The translations under genes were made by a program, and so were the position numbers. A stretch of 64,000 nt of DNA from an uncultured Erythrobacter sp. (GTDB lineage: Bacteria; Pseudomonadota; Alphaproteobacteria; Sphingomonadales; Sphingomonadaceae): positions 1 to 64,000 of the forward strand of contig CAJXTZ010000002.1 of the NCBI GenBank assembly GCA_913061345.1. The letters run 5' to 3'. Positions 1 through 9,158 of the stretch are shown here, piece after piece. Every line of letters starts with the position of its first letter. The first letter of the stretch is position 1. The notes beneath the pieces were generated by a model. It was not told the origin of the DNA. It did no database searches and worked only from the letters and a program-made list of their open reading frames with translations.

Positions 1-49
1 ACGAGATCATGCCTAGTCTCGTGGGCTCGGAGATGTGTATAAGAGACAG
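1..49 (+). other. Illumina Nextera i7 adapter and Tn5 mosaic end (artefact)
   Basis: Bases 1-7 match the end of the P7 primer. Bases 8-15 (CATGCCTA) match the Nextera N706 index as written in the oligo. Bases 16-30 are the Nextera read-2 tail and bases 31-49 are the 19-base Tn5 mosaic end. The order and spacing match an untrimmed library adapter exactly. Nothing before base 50 is genomic, and any start codon in this stretch is an artefact: the mosaic end translates to the tell-tale MCIRDR. Confidence 0.98.
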
Positions 50-242
50 GGAAGAAATCGCAAGAGTTCGAGCCGCTGCCGAGAAGGAAACCGAAAGCCA
101 GCCCGTCCTCCCGACGGTCCTGCGCCCGCTTACTGTGCTGCGCGGCCTTGCCATCCGGGCTCTCAGACGGAACGCGACAGAAATGCTGGATGGTCCGGGT
201 GCCATGGCAACGGCCTTGCGCCTTGGTATTATCGGGCGCTAG
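50..242 (+). CDS. C-terminal fragment, possibly a squalene/phytoene synthase-like protein
   Basis: An open frame runs from the contig edge to a TAG stop and encodes about 63 residues. The 5' end is missing because the contig starts inside the gene, and the apparent upstream ATG lies in adapter sequence. The fragment begins with EEIARVRAAAEKE and ends with LRLGIIGR. The pattern of a charged helix, then LRPLTVLRGLAIRAL, then a short tail ending in GR resembles the C-terminus of squalene/phytoene synthase-family proteins of sphingomonads. This is recognition from a short tail without catalytic motifs, so the product is a guess. That the frame is coding is more secure, because it ends just before the RBS of the next gene on the same strand. 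Confidence 0.45.
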
Positions 243-274
243 CGTAACTGCCCGAATCCTAAGGGGGAATACGC

Positions 275-748
275 ATGAATCGAGTTATCCTTGGCGCTTT
301 CGGCGCCCTGCTGCTTGTCGGCCTGGGCCTGTTCTGGATGCAGGGCAGGGCGCAGGTGGAGCAAGGCGCGCCACCGCCCGAGGTAGACGAAACCGCAAGA
401 GAAACCGACGATCCCAATGCGCTTCCCAGCGCAGACGTGGCGGACCTGACCGGTCCCGAACCTCCCGAGGCAAGCGAGTTGACGCGCGAGCAGCGTCGCT
501 TCTTCCGCTATGATCGCAACCGCGACCTGAAGATCACGCGCAGCGAAATGCTTTCTTCGCGTACCGACGGCTTTCGCAAGCTGGATATCGATGGCAACAA
601 CCTGCTGACATTCGAAGAATGGGCTGTCACCACGGCATCGCGCTTTGCGGAGATGGACGGCAACGAAGACAACGAGCTGACGCAGGCCGAATTCGCCACC
701 AGCGCGCCTGCCCCGCGGCCAAGTTCCCGTCCTCGTTGCAACTGCTGA
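275..748 (+). CDS. membrane-anchored EF-hand domain protein
   Basis: This 157-residue protein has an N-terminal hydrophobic segment (about residues 4-22) that acts as an uncleaved anchor or signal peptide. A linker rich in acidic residues and proline follows. The C-terminal half carries three EF-hand-like loops: DRNRDLKITRSE, DIDGNNLLTFEE and DGNEDNELTQAE. Each has acidic residues at the calcium-ligand positions and a closing glutamate, so calcium binding on the periplasmic side is likely. The start ATG follows a purine-rich AAGGGGGAA. The stop codon directly abuts the stop codon of the convergent trmFO gene, with no bases between. The cellular role is unknown. Confidence 0.85.
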   Translation: MNRVILGAFGALLLVGLGLFWMQGRAQVEQGAPPPEVDETARETDDPNALPSADVADLTGPEPPEASELTREQRRFFRYDRNRDLKITRSEMLSSRTDGFRKLDIDGNNLLTFEEWAVTTASRFAEMDGNEDNELTQAEFATSAPAPRPSSRPRCNC

Positions 749-2116
749 TCAGGCGGGCACCTTGTCCATCTGCGCCAGCCATTCGCCGAAATCGGCCTTG
801 GCGCGGTTTGTGTAGGCTTCCTTGCGCTCTTTCTTCTTCACTTCGTGCAGAGGTGGAAAAAGCCCAAAATTCACATTCATCGGCTGGAAGTGCGCAGCGT
901 CCGCATCGCCGGTGATATGGCTCAGCAAGGCACCCATCGCGCTGGTTGCAGGGGGAGGGGACCACGTCTCGCCCGCCAACTCGCTTGCCGCCATGATTCC
1001 CGCCATTAGGCCCACCGCGCTGCTTTCGACATAACCTTCGCACCCCGTCACCTGTCCGGCAAAGCGGATATGGGGTGCCGATTTCAGACGCAGTTGGCGA
1101 TCCAGCAGTTCGGGCGAATTGATGAACGTATTGCGATGCATGCCGCCAAGCCGTGCAAACTCGGCATTCTCCAACCCCGGAATAGTGCGGAACAGTTCCA
1201 CCTGCGCGCCGTATTTCATCTTGGTCTGGAAGCCGACCATGTTCCACAGCGTGCCCAGCTTGTTGTCCTGCCGCAATTGCACCACGGCATAGGGCCACTT
1301 GCCCTGCGGATGCTCCTCGCTGGTGTCGCGCGGGTTATCGAGGCCCACACCCTTCATCGGGCCATAGCGCAAGGTCTCGATCCCGCGCTCTGCCATCACC
1401 TCTATTGGCATGCAGCCGTCGAAATAGGGCGTGTCGGCTTCCCATTCCTTGAAGTCGCCTTTCTCCGCGTCGATCAGACCTTGCACGAACGCCTCGTACT
1501 GCTCCTTCGTCATCGGGCAGTTGATGTAGTCGCCGTCCTCATTGGATGCGGCGGTGGTCTTGTTCCACCGCGACTGGATCCATGCCTTGTCCATGTCGAT
1601 GCTGTCGCGATAGACGATGGGCGCAATGGCATCGAAGAAGGCGAGCCTGTCCGCGCCTGTGGCTTGCACGATGCTTTCGGCAAGACTAGCGGCGGTCAGC
1701 GGGCCAGTGGCAACAATGGTGAGACCTTCGGACGGCAGCTGATCCACCTTCTCGCGCACCACATCGATATCGGGATGCTGCTCGAGCCGCTTTTGCACTT
1801 CGGCGCTGAACACGTCGCGGTCCACCGCCATGGCACTGCCCGCGGGCACACGCGCCAACTCGCCTGCGGCCATGATGACGCTGTCGAGCCGCCGCATTTC
1901 ATGATGAAGCAAACCGACGGCGTTTTTCGCATCGTCATCGCTGCGGAAGGAATTGGAGCAGACCAGTTCAGCCAGTCCATCGGTATGATGCGCCGCTGTT
2001 TCGCCGCCTCCGCCGCGCATTTCGGACAGGCGCACTTTTATGCCGCGCTGTGCCAGTTGCCACGCCGCCTCGCTCCCTGCGAGACCGCCGCCGATGATAT
2101 GGACCTGATGTGTCAT
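749..2116 (-). CDS. trmFO: FADH2-oxidizing methylenetetrahydrofolate-tRNA (uracil-54-C5)-methyltransferase TrmFO
   Basis: This 455-residue flavoprotein makes ribothymidine (m5U54) in the T-loop of tRNAs, using 5,10-methylenetetrahydrofolate as carbon donor and FAD as reductant. The N-terminus begins with the FAD dinucleotide-binding motif [20 protein letters not shown]. The protein keeps family length and the blocks [22 protein letters not shown] and [20 protein letters not shown]. The last carries the C-terminal substrate-binding region typical of TrmFO and separates it from GidA/MnmG. The gene is convergent with the EF-hand gene and divergent from the YhhN gene across a gap of about 60 bases. 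Confidence 0.96.
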   Translation of the reverse strand: MTHQVHIIGGGLAGSEAAWQLAQRGIKVRLSEMRGGGGETAAHHTDGLAELVCSNSFRSDDDAKNAVGLLHHEMRRLDSVIMAAGELARVPAGSAMAVDRDVFSAEVQKRLEQHPDIDVVREKVDQLPSEGLTIVATGPLTAASLAESIVQATGADRLAFFDAIAPIVYRDSIDMDKAWIQSRWNKTTAASNEDGDYINCPMTKEQYEAFVQGLIDAEKGDFKEWEADTPYFDGCMPIEVMAERGIETLRYGPMKGVGLDNPRDTSEEHPQGKWPYAVVQLRQDNKLGTLWNMVGFQTKMKYGAQVELFRTIPGLENAEFARLGGMHRNTFINSPELLDRQLRLKSAPHIRFAGQVTGCEGYVESSAVGLMAGIMAASELAGETWSPPPATSAMGALLSHITGDADAAHFQPMNVNFGLFPPLHEVKKKERKEAYTNRAKADFGEWLAQMDKVPA

Positions 2117-2178
2117 GCGGGGCAGATAAGGGTTCGCAGGCGCTGGCGCAAACGGTGAGGCGCGGCTAGGGCATTTTC

Positions 2179-2865
2179 ATGCCGAGACGTGCTCTTGCCG
2201 AAAAACGCCCCTTTCTGCTGCTGAGCGTAATCGCCGCACTGGCGTTCTACTATCTGCAAGCAACGAAGCTGCCCGGCCTGTATCTCATCCCGATCAAGGG
2301 TTTCGCGGTCGGTTTCCTGGCTCTCTACGCCTACCTACGCCACCAGAGCGCAGATTCGCACCGGCTGGCACTTGCGCTCGCCGTGGCAGCAGTAGCGGAT
2401 ATGGCAATAGAATTCGATCTGCGCGTGGGTGCGGCGGTGTTCTTCGTGTTTCACATGCTGGCGGTGTCCATCTTCATGAAGCATTCGCGCGGAAAGCTGC
2501 ACGGGTCCGATCAGTGGACCTTTCTCGCCATCCTGATCCTGCCCCCGCTGATCGGCTATTTTCTGCCCTACGACCGCACGATGGCATGGGCTGTGGCGAT
2601 ATATGCCGTGGCCCTGGGGCTGATGGCAGCGAGTGCGTGGATGAGCGATTTTCCGCGTATGCGCGTCGCGGCAGGTGCGCTACTGTTCGTGGTCTCCGAC
2701 CTGCTGATCTTTGCGGAGCTTGGGCCGCTGTCTGGCAGTGCTGTGCCGGAGTATCTGGTATGGCCGATCTACTATCTGGGCCAGTTCCTGATTACGATCG
2801 GGGTGGTAACGACCTTGCGCAAACGCAACCCTGAGCTACGAATGGTGCATAGGCGGGAGGACTGA
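2179..2865 (+). CDS. YhhN (TMEM86/lysoplasmalogenase-like) family membrane protein
   Basis: This 228-residue integral membrane protein has about eight hydrophobic segments spread over its whole length. It shows the YhhN/TMEM86 pattern, including the conserved acidic residues in membrane segments (AVAAVADMAIEF and LLFVVSDLLIFAE) and a C-terminal WPIYYLGQFLITIG helix. Animal TMEM86 members hydrolyse the vinyl-ether bond of lysoplasmalogens. Activity of bacterial members is poorly established, so the enzymatic role here is only inferred from the family. It is transcribed away from trmFO. Confidence 0.85.
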   Translation: MPRRALAEKRPFLLLSVIAALAFYYLQATKLPGLYLIPIKGFAVGFLALYAYLRHQSADSHRLALALAVAAVADMAIEFDLRVGAAVFFVFHMLAVSIFMKHSRGKLHGSDQWTFLAILILPPLIGYFLPYDRTMAWAVAIYAVALGLMAASAWMSDFPRMRVAAGALLFVVSDLLIFAELGPLSGSAVPEYLVWPIYYLGQFLITIGVVTTLRKRNPELRMVHRRED

Positions 2866-2940
2866 TAGCTGCTGAGAGAGCGAACTTAAGGCGAGCACGC
2901 GGGGGCGGCTGAACCGACAGAGGGGGGATCGAACTTCGAA

Positions 2941-3171
2941 ATGGGCTGGCTTGCGATCCTCGTATTCGCGGTAGCGCCGCTCGTGGTGGTTGGCACACTC
3001 ACATGCGCGCTCTTGCTCTGGCTGTCTGGAGATGCTCCGAAAGAAGATACGGATATCGAACACAGCCGCGGACTGATCAGGAAAATGCGCCGCTGGTTCA
3101 TGAAGACAACGCCGAAATTGACCTACAGACGCGATAGCAAGGGGCGCTTCCGCAAGATGCGCAGGCGGTGA
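2941..3171 (+). CDS. small single-pass membrane protein with basic tail
   Basis: This 76-residue protein is not recognised. Residues 3-28 form one strongly hydrophobic helix (GWLAILVFAVAPLVVVG and onward). The remaining half is cytoplasm-like and very basic, ending in RDSKGRFRKMRRR. A purine-rich GAGGGGGGA lies about 13 bases before the ATG. It lies downstream of the YhhN gene on the same strand and converges with another small membrane-protein gene, with a 10-base gap. Coding status is supported by composition and RBS, not by homology. Confidence 0.6.
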   Translation: MGWLAILVFAVAPLVVVGTLTCALLLWLSGDAPKEDTDIEHSRGLIRKMRRWFMKTTPKLTYRRDSKGRFRKMRRR

Positions 3172-3181
3172 CGACAAGAAG

Positions 3182-3364
3182 CTAGTCCAGTGTCGTATCC
3201 GCAGGCCGGCGACGCAGCAGCATGGCGATGCTGACAACGGCGATGAAACTGATCCCGGCAGCCAAGAGTTTATCGAGGCCGCTTTCGCGACAGCCGATAT
3301 AGATCATCACTCCAAACAAAGCGAAAATGGCACTGGAATGCTTGCGAAGAAATTGTAGCACCAT
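3182..3364 (-). CDS. small two-segment membrane protein
   Basis: This protein of about 60 residues is not recognised. It has two hydrophobic stretches (SAIFALFGVMIYIGC and LLAAGISFIAVVSIAMLL), each followed by charged residues, as expected of a small hairpin membrane protein. I placed the start at the ATG at 3364 because AAAGG lies 7-8 bases upstream. A longer reading from a TTG at 3388 is open but has no comparable RBS. It lies just downstream of gyrA on the same strand with a gap of about 75 bases. Confidence 0.55.
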   Translation of the reverse strand: MVLQFLRKHSSAIFALFGVMIYIGCRESGLDKLLAAGISFIAVVSIAMLLRRRPADTTLD

Positions 3365-3441
3365 GGTGTCACCTTTTGCCCGGGCCAAACTCGAAAAGTT
3401 GTCGGCACCGGGCTGGAAAAACTGACCTTCTCGGCTGAAAA

Positions 3442-6282
3442 TTATTCCGCCTCACCATCCTCAATATTGTCATCCCGATCAAGCGTCGTATGCGGCGCGG
3501 TTTCGTCACCACCGCCGCGGCGCTCCACCATTTCCTCGACTACGGCTTCCTCAGCCTCGTTTTCAGGGCTTTCGTCCTCGTCGATGCGCGCAGCTCCGAC
3601 AATGGTCTCACCCTTCGCAACATCGAAAATTCGCACGCCTGACGAACTGCGGCCGATGATCGAGAAACCTTCGTGGTTCTCGAAACCACCCGCGGTCAGA
3701 TGGCGGAACTTGATCGGCAGACGGATGAGCTTGGCCCGGTCCGTTACCAGCATTAGCTGCATGCCGTGGCGTACGGGGAAGCTGGCGACTACCGGGCCGT
3801 TGCGATCCGGATTGCTCGACGGCTCGCCGATGTTGGTCAGGCCCTGTCCACCGCGACCGATGGTGCGGTATTCATACGCGCTGGATATTTTGCCATAGCC
3901 GTTGGCGGTGACGGTAAGGATGAACTCCTCATCTTCTGCCATCGTTTCCACCTGATCGGCAGGCAGGGTAGCCTCAGCATCATTGTTCTTCCATGCCGCC
4001 GCACGCAGGTATGCATCGCGCGTTTCCATATCGGCATCCAGGCGATCCAGCACGGCCAGCGATACGACCTTGGCATCGTTCTTCAACGCCATGCCGCGAA
4101 CACCGATGCCGGTGCGGCTCTTGGTTTCGCGCGCGTCGGTGGCGGGGAAACGGATGGCCTTGCCGGAATTGGATGCAAGGAAGATTTCCTGTTGCTCGTT
4201 CAGCAGGCGCACGCCGATCAACCGATCGCCGCTATCTTCCACGAAGCCCATCGCGTATTTGCCGTTCGACGGGACATTGGTGAAGGCATCCATCGAGTTG
4301 CGGCGAACCATGCCCTGTTCCGTGGCGAACACGATGTTAAGCGCATCCCAATCGTTCTCGTCCTCCGGAAGTGGCAGCACGTTTGTGACGCGTTCCTCGT
4401 CACCCAGCGGCAGCAGATTCACCATCGGGCGGCCCTTGGTCGTCGGACTGCCCTCGGGCAGTTTCCACACCTTCAGGCGATAGACGCGTCCCGTATTCGT
4501 GAAAAATAACACGGGATTATGCGTCGAAGTTACGAACATTTCGACAACGGCATCCTCTTCCTTCGTCGCCATGCCGCTGCGGCCTTTGCCGCCGTGACGC
4601 TGCGCCCGGAATGCCTCCAGCGGCGTGCGCTTGATATAGCCGCCGTGCGTAACGGTAACGACCATGTCCTCCCGCTCGATCAGGTCTTCGTCGTCGATAC
4701 CATCCCATGCGGGCGCAATTTCTGAAACGCGCGGTGTGGCGAACTGGTCGCGAACGTCCTGCAGTTCCTCGCGCATGACGCCATACAATTTTGCACGGTC
4801 TGCCAGCAGCGAGAGGTAATATTCGATCTTGTCGGCAAGCTCCTGAAGTTCGTCGCCAATCTCGTCCCGACCCAGTGCGGTGAGGCGGTGCAGGCGAAGG
4901 TCGAGGATGGCTTTCACCTGCCGTTCGGAAAGCTGGTAGGTGCCCTCGCTCTCATCGGTGGTCGGTTCGATCGCTTCGACAAGCCGAATATACTGCGCGA
5001 TGTCGCCAATCGGCCATTCCTTGGTCAACAGCTTGGCGCGCGCAATCTGCGGGTTGGACGAACCGCGGATCATCGCCACCACTTCGTCCAGATTGGAAAC
5101 GGCAACCACCAGACCCAGCAAGACGTGCGCCCGATCCCGAGCCTTGTTCAGCTCGTACTTCGTGCGCCGGGTGATGACCTGTTCGCGGAAGGTGATGAAG
5201 CTGGAGATGAATTCGCGCAGTTCCAGCGTTTCCGGCCTGCCACCGCGAATGGCCAGCATGTTGGCAGGGAAGCTGGATTGCGCTGGCGTGTGCCGCCAAA
5301 GCTGGTTCAGCACGACATCCGCGGTGGCATCGCGCTTCAGTTCTATCACCACGCGAACCCCCGCGCGGCTGGATTCGTCGCGAATGTCGGCGATACCCTC
5401 GATCCGCTTTTCCTTCGCGGCGTCGGCGATCTTCTCCACCAGCCCGGCCTTGCCGACCTGATAGGGAATGGAGGTGAGCACGATGCTCTCCCTGTCATTC
5501 TTGCCCAATTCCACCTCGTGGCGGCTGCGCATCAGCACGCTACCACGGCCCGTGGTATAGGCAGAACGCGCACCCGACTTCCCCAGGATCAGCGGGGCAG
5601 TGGGGAAGTCGGGTCCAGGAATGATCTCGTGCAACTGCTCAGACGTAATTCCCGGATCATCCATATAGGCGAAACAGCCATCGATCACTTCGCCAAGATT
5701 GTGTGGCGGAATATTGGTGGCCATGCCCACGGCAATGCCGCCAGCGCCATTTACCAGCAGGTTGGGATAGCGCGCGGGCAGGACGGAAGGCTCTTTTTCA
5801 GAACCATCGTAATTGTCGACGAAATCGACCGTATCCTTGTCAAGATCGGCCAGCAGCGAATCCGCAGCCTTCGCCAGACGGCTTTCAGTGTAACGCATGG
5901 CTGCCGGAGGGTCGGGGTCCATGCTGCCGAAGTTGCCCTGGCCATCGATCAGGGGCAGGCGCAACGACCATGGCTGCACCATACGCGCCAGCGCGTCATA
6001 GATCGCGCTATCGCCGTGCGGGTGATACGAACCCATCACTTCACCGACGATCTTCGCCGATTTACGATAGGGCTTGGTGGAAGTGTAGCCGCCAACCTGC
6101 GCGGCATAGAGAATACGCCGATGCACGGGCTTCAAACCATCGCGAACATCAGGAAGAGCGCGGCTGACGATCACGCTCATCGCGTAATCGAGATAGCTCG
6201 TCTTCATCTCATCGACGATGTCGATGCGTTCAAATTCGCCCGGATTATCAGGGGCGCTGAGAGTTTCGGTCTCGTCGCTCAC
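3442..6282 (-). CDS. gyrA: DNA gyrase subunit A
   Basis: This 946-residue subunit of the ATP-dependent topoisomerase introduces negative supercoils together with GyrB. The winged-helix and tower region is intact. The catalytic tyrosine is Y131 in AAMRYTESR. The quinolone-resistance region reads [10 protein letters not shown] with serine at 92 and aspartate at 96 (equivalent to E. coli S83 and D87), the susceptible state. The C-terminal beta-pinwheel carries a GyrA-box that reads QRHGGKG, whereas the E. coli consensus is QRRGGKG. The long acidic tail ([13 protein letters not shown] and onward) is usual for GyrA. The start is a GTG; an in-frame TAA lies a few codons upstream and no ATG occurs before residue 26. 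The GyrA-box and tail separate it from ParC. Confidence 0.97.
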   Translation of the reverse strand: MSDETETLSAPDNPGEFERIDIVDEMKTSYLDYAMSVIVSRALPDVRDGLKPVHRRILYAAQVGGYTSTKPYRKSAKIVGEVMGSYHPHGDSAIYDALARMVQPWSLRLPLIDGQGNFGSMDPDPPAAMRYTESRLAKAADSLLADLDKDTVDFVDNYDGSEKEPSVLPARYPNLLVNGAGGIAVGMATNIPPHNLGEVIDGCFAYMDDPGITSEQLHEIIPGPDFPTAPLILGKSGARSAYTTGRGSVLMRSRHEVELGKNDRESIVLTSIPYQVGKAGLVEKIADAAKEKRIEGIADIRDESSRAGVRVVIELKRDATADVVLNQLWRHTPAQSSFPANMLAIRGGRPETLELREFISSFITFREQVITRRTKYELNKARDRAHVLLGLVVAVSNLDEVVAMIRGSSNPQIARAKLLTKEWPIGDIAQYIRLVEAIEPTTDESEGTYQLSERQVKAILDLRLHRLTALGRDEIGDELQELADKIEYYLSLLADRAKLYGVMREELQDVRDQFATPRVSEIAPAWDGIDDEDLIEREDMVVTVTHGGYIKRTPLEAFRAQRHGGKGRSGMATKEEDAVVEMFVTSTHNPVLFFTNTGRVYRLKVWKLPEGSPTTKGRPMVNLLPLGDEERVTNVLPLPEDENDWDALNIVFATEQGMVRRNSMDAFTNVPSNGKYAMGFVEDSGDRLIGVRLLNEQQEIFLASNSGKAIRFPATDARETKSRTGIGVRGMALKNDAKVVSLAVLDRLDADMETRDAYLRAAAWKNNDAEATLPADQVETMAEDEEFILTVTANGYGKISSAYEYRTIGRGGQGLTNIGEPSSNPDRNGPVVASFPVRHGMQLMLVTDRAKLIRLPIKFRHLTAGGFENHEGFSIIGRSSSGVRIFDVAKGETIVGAARIDEDESPENEAEEAVVEEMVERRGGGDETAPHTTLDRDDNIEDGEAE

Positions 6283-6505
6283 TAAACTGGTATTCCATTA
6301 TTGTTCTGGTTGCCTGCCAATGTAGGGATTGGGGGGGAAAGGCACCATAGGACGAAGCGTAAACCCGCCGTATTTCCGCCGCTTTTCCACACTTCCGGGC
6401 GCCAATCCTGAATTTGGTCATCCTATCCCGTTAAATCGCCATTCAGCGCGGCCCCGCTAAACCATGTTTGCAATCTCGGCAGTCCATGTGCATGAGGCCC
6501 GACCG

Positions 6506-6531
6506 GGAACGACAGTCATCGCAAATTCGTT
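6506..6531 (+). promoter_or_regulatory. candidate EcfG-type (general stress response) promoter
   Basis: GGAAC at 6506-6510 is separated by exactly 17 bases from CGTT at 6528-6531. This matches the alphaproteobacterial EcfG/SigT consensus GGAAC-N16/17-CGTT. It points at the secreted TPR-like gene starting at 6568, leaving a leader of about 30 bases. The match is seen directly; use by an ECF sigma factor is inferred. Confidence 0.55.
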
Positions 6532-6567
6532 TGCAGGCTGACAGAATTTTCAGGAGAGACAATTAAT

Positions 6568-7833
6568 ATGCTTCGCGCCATCCGCCCCACTCGCTCCAAA
6601 TCCTTTCGCGGAACCGTTGCCGGTTTTGCCCTTGCCATTGCCCTTGCAGGTGGTGTCGCCATGGGTTCGACCGCAGTAACCTCCGATGCCGCCTATGCGC
6701 AGGAAAATTCGCGCGGGTTTGTTGAAGCCTATCATCCGGTCGCAGAACTGGTGAATGACGAAACCCCCGACTACGCAGCAGCCAAGGCTGCGCTGCCTGC
6801 TCTTTACGAGAAGATCGAGAACGAAAACGATCGTCAGGTTGCCGGCAACCTGACGCTAATCGTCGGTAACAACACCGACGATAAGGCTCTCCAGCGCCGT
6901 GGTCTGGAAATGATGCTCCAAAGCGGACTGGTTGCCCCGGAACAGCTTGGCCAGTTCAATTTCTATGTCGGCAGCCTTGCCTATCAGGCGGAAGACTATG
7001 CCGCCGCACGTCAGGCGCTGCAAGCCGCCAAGGATGCTGGGTATACCGATCCCGAAACCGATCTTACGATGCTTATAGCAGACACCTACACCAGGGAAGA
7101 AAATGCGCGCGGTGCGTTGGACTATCTGCTGCAATCCGTCAGCAGTGCAGAAGCTGCGGGCACGACGCCGAACGAGCGTTGGCTGCTGAGCGCACTTCAG
7201 ACGACCTACGACTTCGAATTGACCAATGAGGCCGTGGACGTGTCCGAAACCCTGCTACGTCACTATCCTACGCAGACCAATTGGGTGAACTCACTTCAGG
7301 TCATCAATGCCCTGAACGAGTTCGAACCGGCTGCGCGCGTCGATCTGTTCCGCCTCATGTCGCAGACCGACGCTTTGACCCAGCGTGCTGAATTTGTGCG
7401 TTATATCGAAGATCTCGATCCGCGCGTCATGGCGAATGAAGTGCAGGATATCCTTGCCAGCGGTGTAACGGCGGGTACCTTCACCACTGACGATCCTTAT
7501 TATGTCGAAGTGAAGGGCATTGCCGATACCCGCGCTCCGCAGGATCGCAACGGGATCGAAGGCCTTGTTTCCGATGGTCAATCGGGCGACGCCGTCGATG
7601 CGCTGAGCGCAGGCGACGTGTTGTATTCGCTGGGTGACTTCGCTCGCGCCGAAAACATGTATCGCATGGCGATGGAAAAGGGCGCGGATGCCAACCTTGC
7701 CAACACGCGTATCGGCATCGCCCAGGCAGAGCAGGGAAATTATGCCGCTGCTGTAGATACCTTTGGTATGGTCGAGGGCGTACGCAGCCCCATCGCTCGC
7801 ATGTGGGCGGCCTACGCGTCTTCGATGATGTAA
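6568..7833 (+). CDS. secreted TPR-like repeat protein
   Basis: This 421-residue protein has a cleavable signal peptide: basic start, hydrophobic AGFALAIALAGGVAMG, and cleavage likely after AAYA near residue 45. The mature part is alpha-helical with tetratricopeptide-like helix pairs, such as YVGSLAYQAEDYAAARQAL in the middle and LYSLGDFARAENMYRMAME near the C-terminus. No enzymatic motif is visible, so a periplasmic scaffold or protein-interaction role is the best inference. AGGAGA lies 9-10 bases before the ATG. A candidate EcfG-type promoter lies upstream and a clear hairpin terminator downstream, so it is probably monocistronic. It is divergent from gyrA. Confidence 0.8.
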   Translation: MLRAIRPTRSKSFRGTVAGFALAIALAGGVAMGSTAVTSDAAYAQENSRGFVEAYHPVAELVNDETPDYAAAKAALPALYEKIENENDRQVAGNLTLIVGNNTDDKALQRRGLEMMLQSGLVAPEQLGQFNFYVGSLAYQAEDYAAARQALQAAKDAGYTDPETDLTMLIADTYTREENARGALDYLLQSVSSAEAAGTTPNERWLLSALQTTYDFELTNEAVDVSETLLRHYPTQTNWVNSLQVINALNEFEPAARVDLFRLMSQTDALTQRAEFVRYIEDLDPRVMANEVQDILASGVTAGTFTTDDPYYVEVKGIADTRAPQDRNGIEGLVSDGQSGDAVDALSAGDVLYSLGDFARAENMYRMAMEKGADANLANTRIGIAQAEQGNYAAAVDTFGMVEGVRSPIARMWAAYASSMM

Positions 7834-7856
7834 GCTCTAGCCAGGTTCGGCAACTG

Positions 7857-7891
7857 AAACGGCGCGGGAACCATGGTTCTCGCGCCGTTTT
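7857..7891. terminator. bidirectional rho-independent terminator
   Basis: A long inverted repeat pairs AACGGCGCG and GAACC with GGTTC and CGCGCCGTT, with one central mismatch, and is followed by TTTT on the plus strand. It sits between the convergent TPR-like gene and ychF and can serve both. Confidence 0.8.
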
Positions 7892-7921
7892 CGTGTGTGC
7901 AGACTGTTTTGCGTCCTCGCG

Positions 7922-9022
7922 TCAGACGTTGAACTTGAAGAGCAGGATATCGCCATCCTGCACAACGTATTCCTTTCCTTCCTGCCTCAGCTTGCCAGCT
8001 TCGCGTGCAGGAGCCTCTCCGCCCAGTTCCACATAGTCGTCAAAGGCGATGGTCTCGGCACGGATGAAACCCTTCTCGAAATCGGTGTGGATTTCGCCGG
8101 CTGCCTGCGGTGCCTTGGCATCGGCAGGGGTCGTCCAGGCCCGTGCTTCCTTGGGTCCGCAGGTGAAGAAGGTCTTGAGATTCAACAGTTGGTATCCCGC
8201 GCGAATCACGCGGGTGAGGCCGCTCTCTTCAAGCCCGAGTTCGGACAGATATTCCACCCGCTCGTCGGTCTCCATGCCCACAAGCTCGGATTCGATGGCG
8301 GCAGACACCACCACCGCCTGCGCACCTTCAGCCTCGGCCTTCTCGAACACCTTGGCCGACATCGCATTGCCGTTGGCGGCCTCGTCCTCCGCCACGTTGC
8401 AAACGTATAAAACCGGCTTGGCAGTGAGCAACTGCGCCTGTTCGAACAGGCGCGCTTCCTCGTCATCCTGCGGCTGCGTAAGGCGCGCGGGCTTGCCATC
8501 GCGCAGCAGATCCAGCGCCTGGCCCAGCACGCTGGTTAGCGCCTTGGCTTCCTTGTCCCCGCCCGTCGCGCGGCGTTTTGCATTCTCGACGCGCTTTTCC
8601 AGGCTTTCGAGGTCCGCCAGCATGAGTTCGGTTTCGACAATTTCGGCATCGGCCAGCGGATCGACCCTGTTTGCGACATGCTGGATATCGTCATCCTCGA
8701 AACAGCGCAGTACGTGAACGATGGCGTCCACCTCGCGGATGTTGCCCAGGAACTGGTTGCCAAGACCTTCGCCCGCGCTCGCGCCTTTCACAAGGCCAGC
8801 GATATCGACGAAGGATAACTGCGTGTGAATGATCTTGGCGCTGTTCGCGATACCGGCGATCTTTTCCAGGCGCGGATCGGGCACCGCGACCTGTCCGACA
8901 TTCGGTTCGATCGTGCAGAACGGATAGTTTGCGGCCTGCGCGGCCTGTGTCTCTGTCAGAGCGTTGAAAAGGGTCGACTTGCCTACATTGGGCAGCCCCA
9001 CGATCCCGCAGCGGAATCCCAT
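7922..9022 (-). CDS. ychF: redox-regulated ribosome-associated P-loop ATPase YchF
   Basis: This 366-residue Obg-family P-loop protein (YchF/OLA1) hydrolyses ATP rather than GTP and associates with ribosomes. The start at 9022 gives the family N-terminus [20 protein letters not shown] with the Walker A motif GLPNVGKST. Further motifs are [12 protein letters not shown] (G3, in place of DxxG) and the C-terminal TGS domain ending [13 protein letters not shown]. The frame stays open for another 74 codons upstream, but that extension is low-complexity and basic and antisense to the next gene, so I rejected it. The gene is divergent from the TPR lipoprotein gene. Confidence 0.95.
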   Translation of the reverse strand: MGFRCGIVGLPNVGKSTLFNALTETQAAQAANYPFCTIEPNVGQVAVPDPRLEKIAGIANSAKIIHTQLSFVDIAGLVKGASAGEGLGNQFLGNIREVDAIVHVLRCFEDDDIQHVANRVDPLADAEIVETELMLADLESLEKRVENAKRRATGGDKEAKALTSVLGQALDLLRDGKPARLTQPQDDEEARLFEQAQLLTAKPVLYVCNVAEDEAANGNAMSAKVFEKAEAEGAQAVVVSAAIESELVGMETDERVEYLSELGLEESGLTRVIRAGYQLLNLKTFFTCGPKEARAWTTPADAKAPQAAGEIHTDFEKGFIRAETIAFDDYVELGGEAPAREAGKLRQEGKEYVVQDGDILLFKFNV

Positions 9023-9158
9023 AACTTCATGCCTTCGTTTGATTGCTTTGGATGTTGCGCCGCGCCTTAGACGTACGGAGAGCGGAATGCCAGCGTCGCA
9101 ACACTGCAGCCGACCATTGGTAAGCGATTGTTTGCCCTTTCGCGCTACGGCTTCGCCC

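Noticed and set aside
9..49. Start codons upstream of the first gene (ORFs beginning at 9 and 35)
   Set aside because: They lie inside the sequencing adapter; the MCIRDR-type peptide is a known adapter translation.
1070..2158. 362-codon frame antisense to trmFO
   Set aside because: Shadow frame without motifs; trmFO is clear.
5990..6020. Quinolone-resistance mutation in gyrA
   Set aside because: S92 and D96, the two key positions, are both wild-type.
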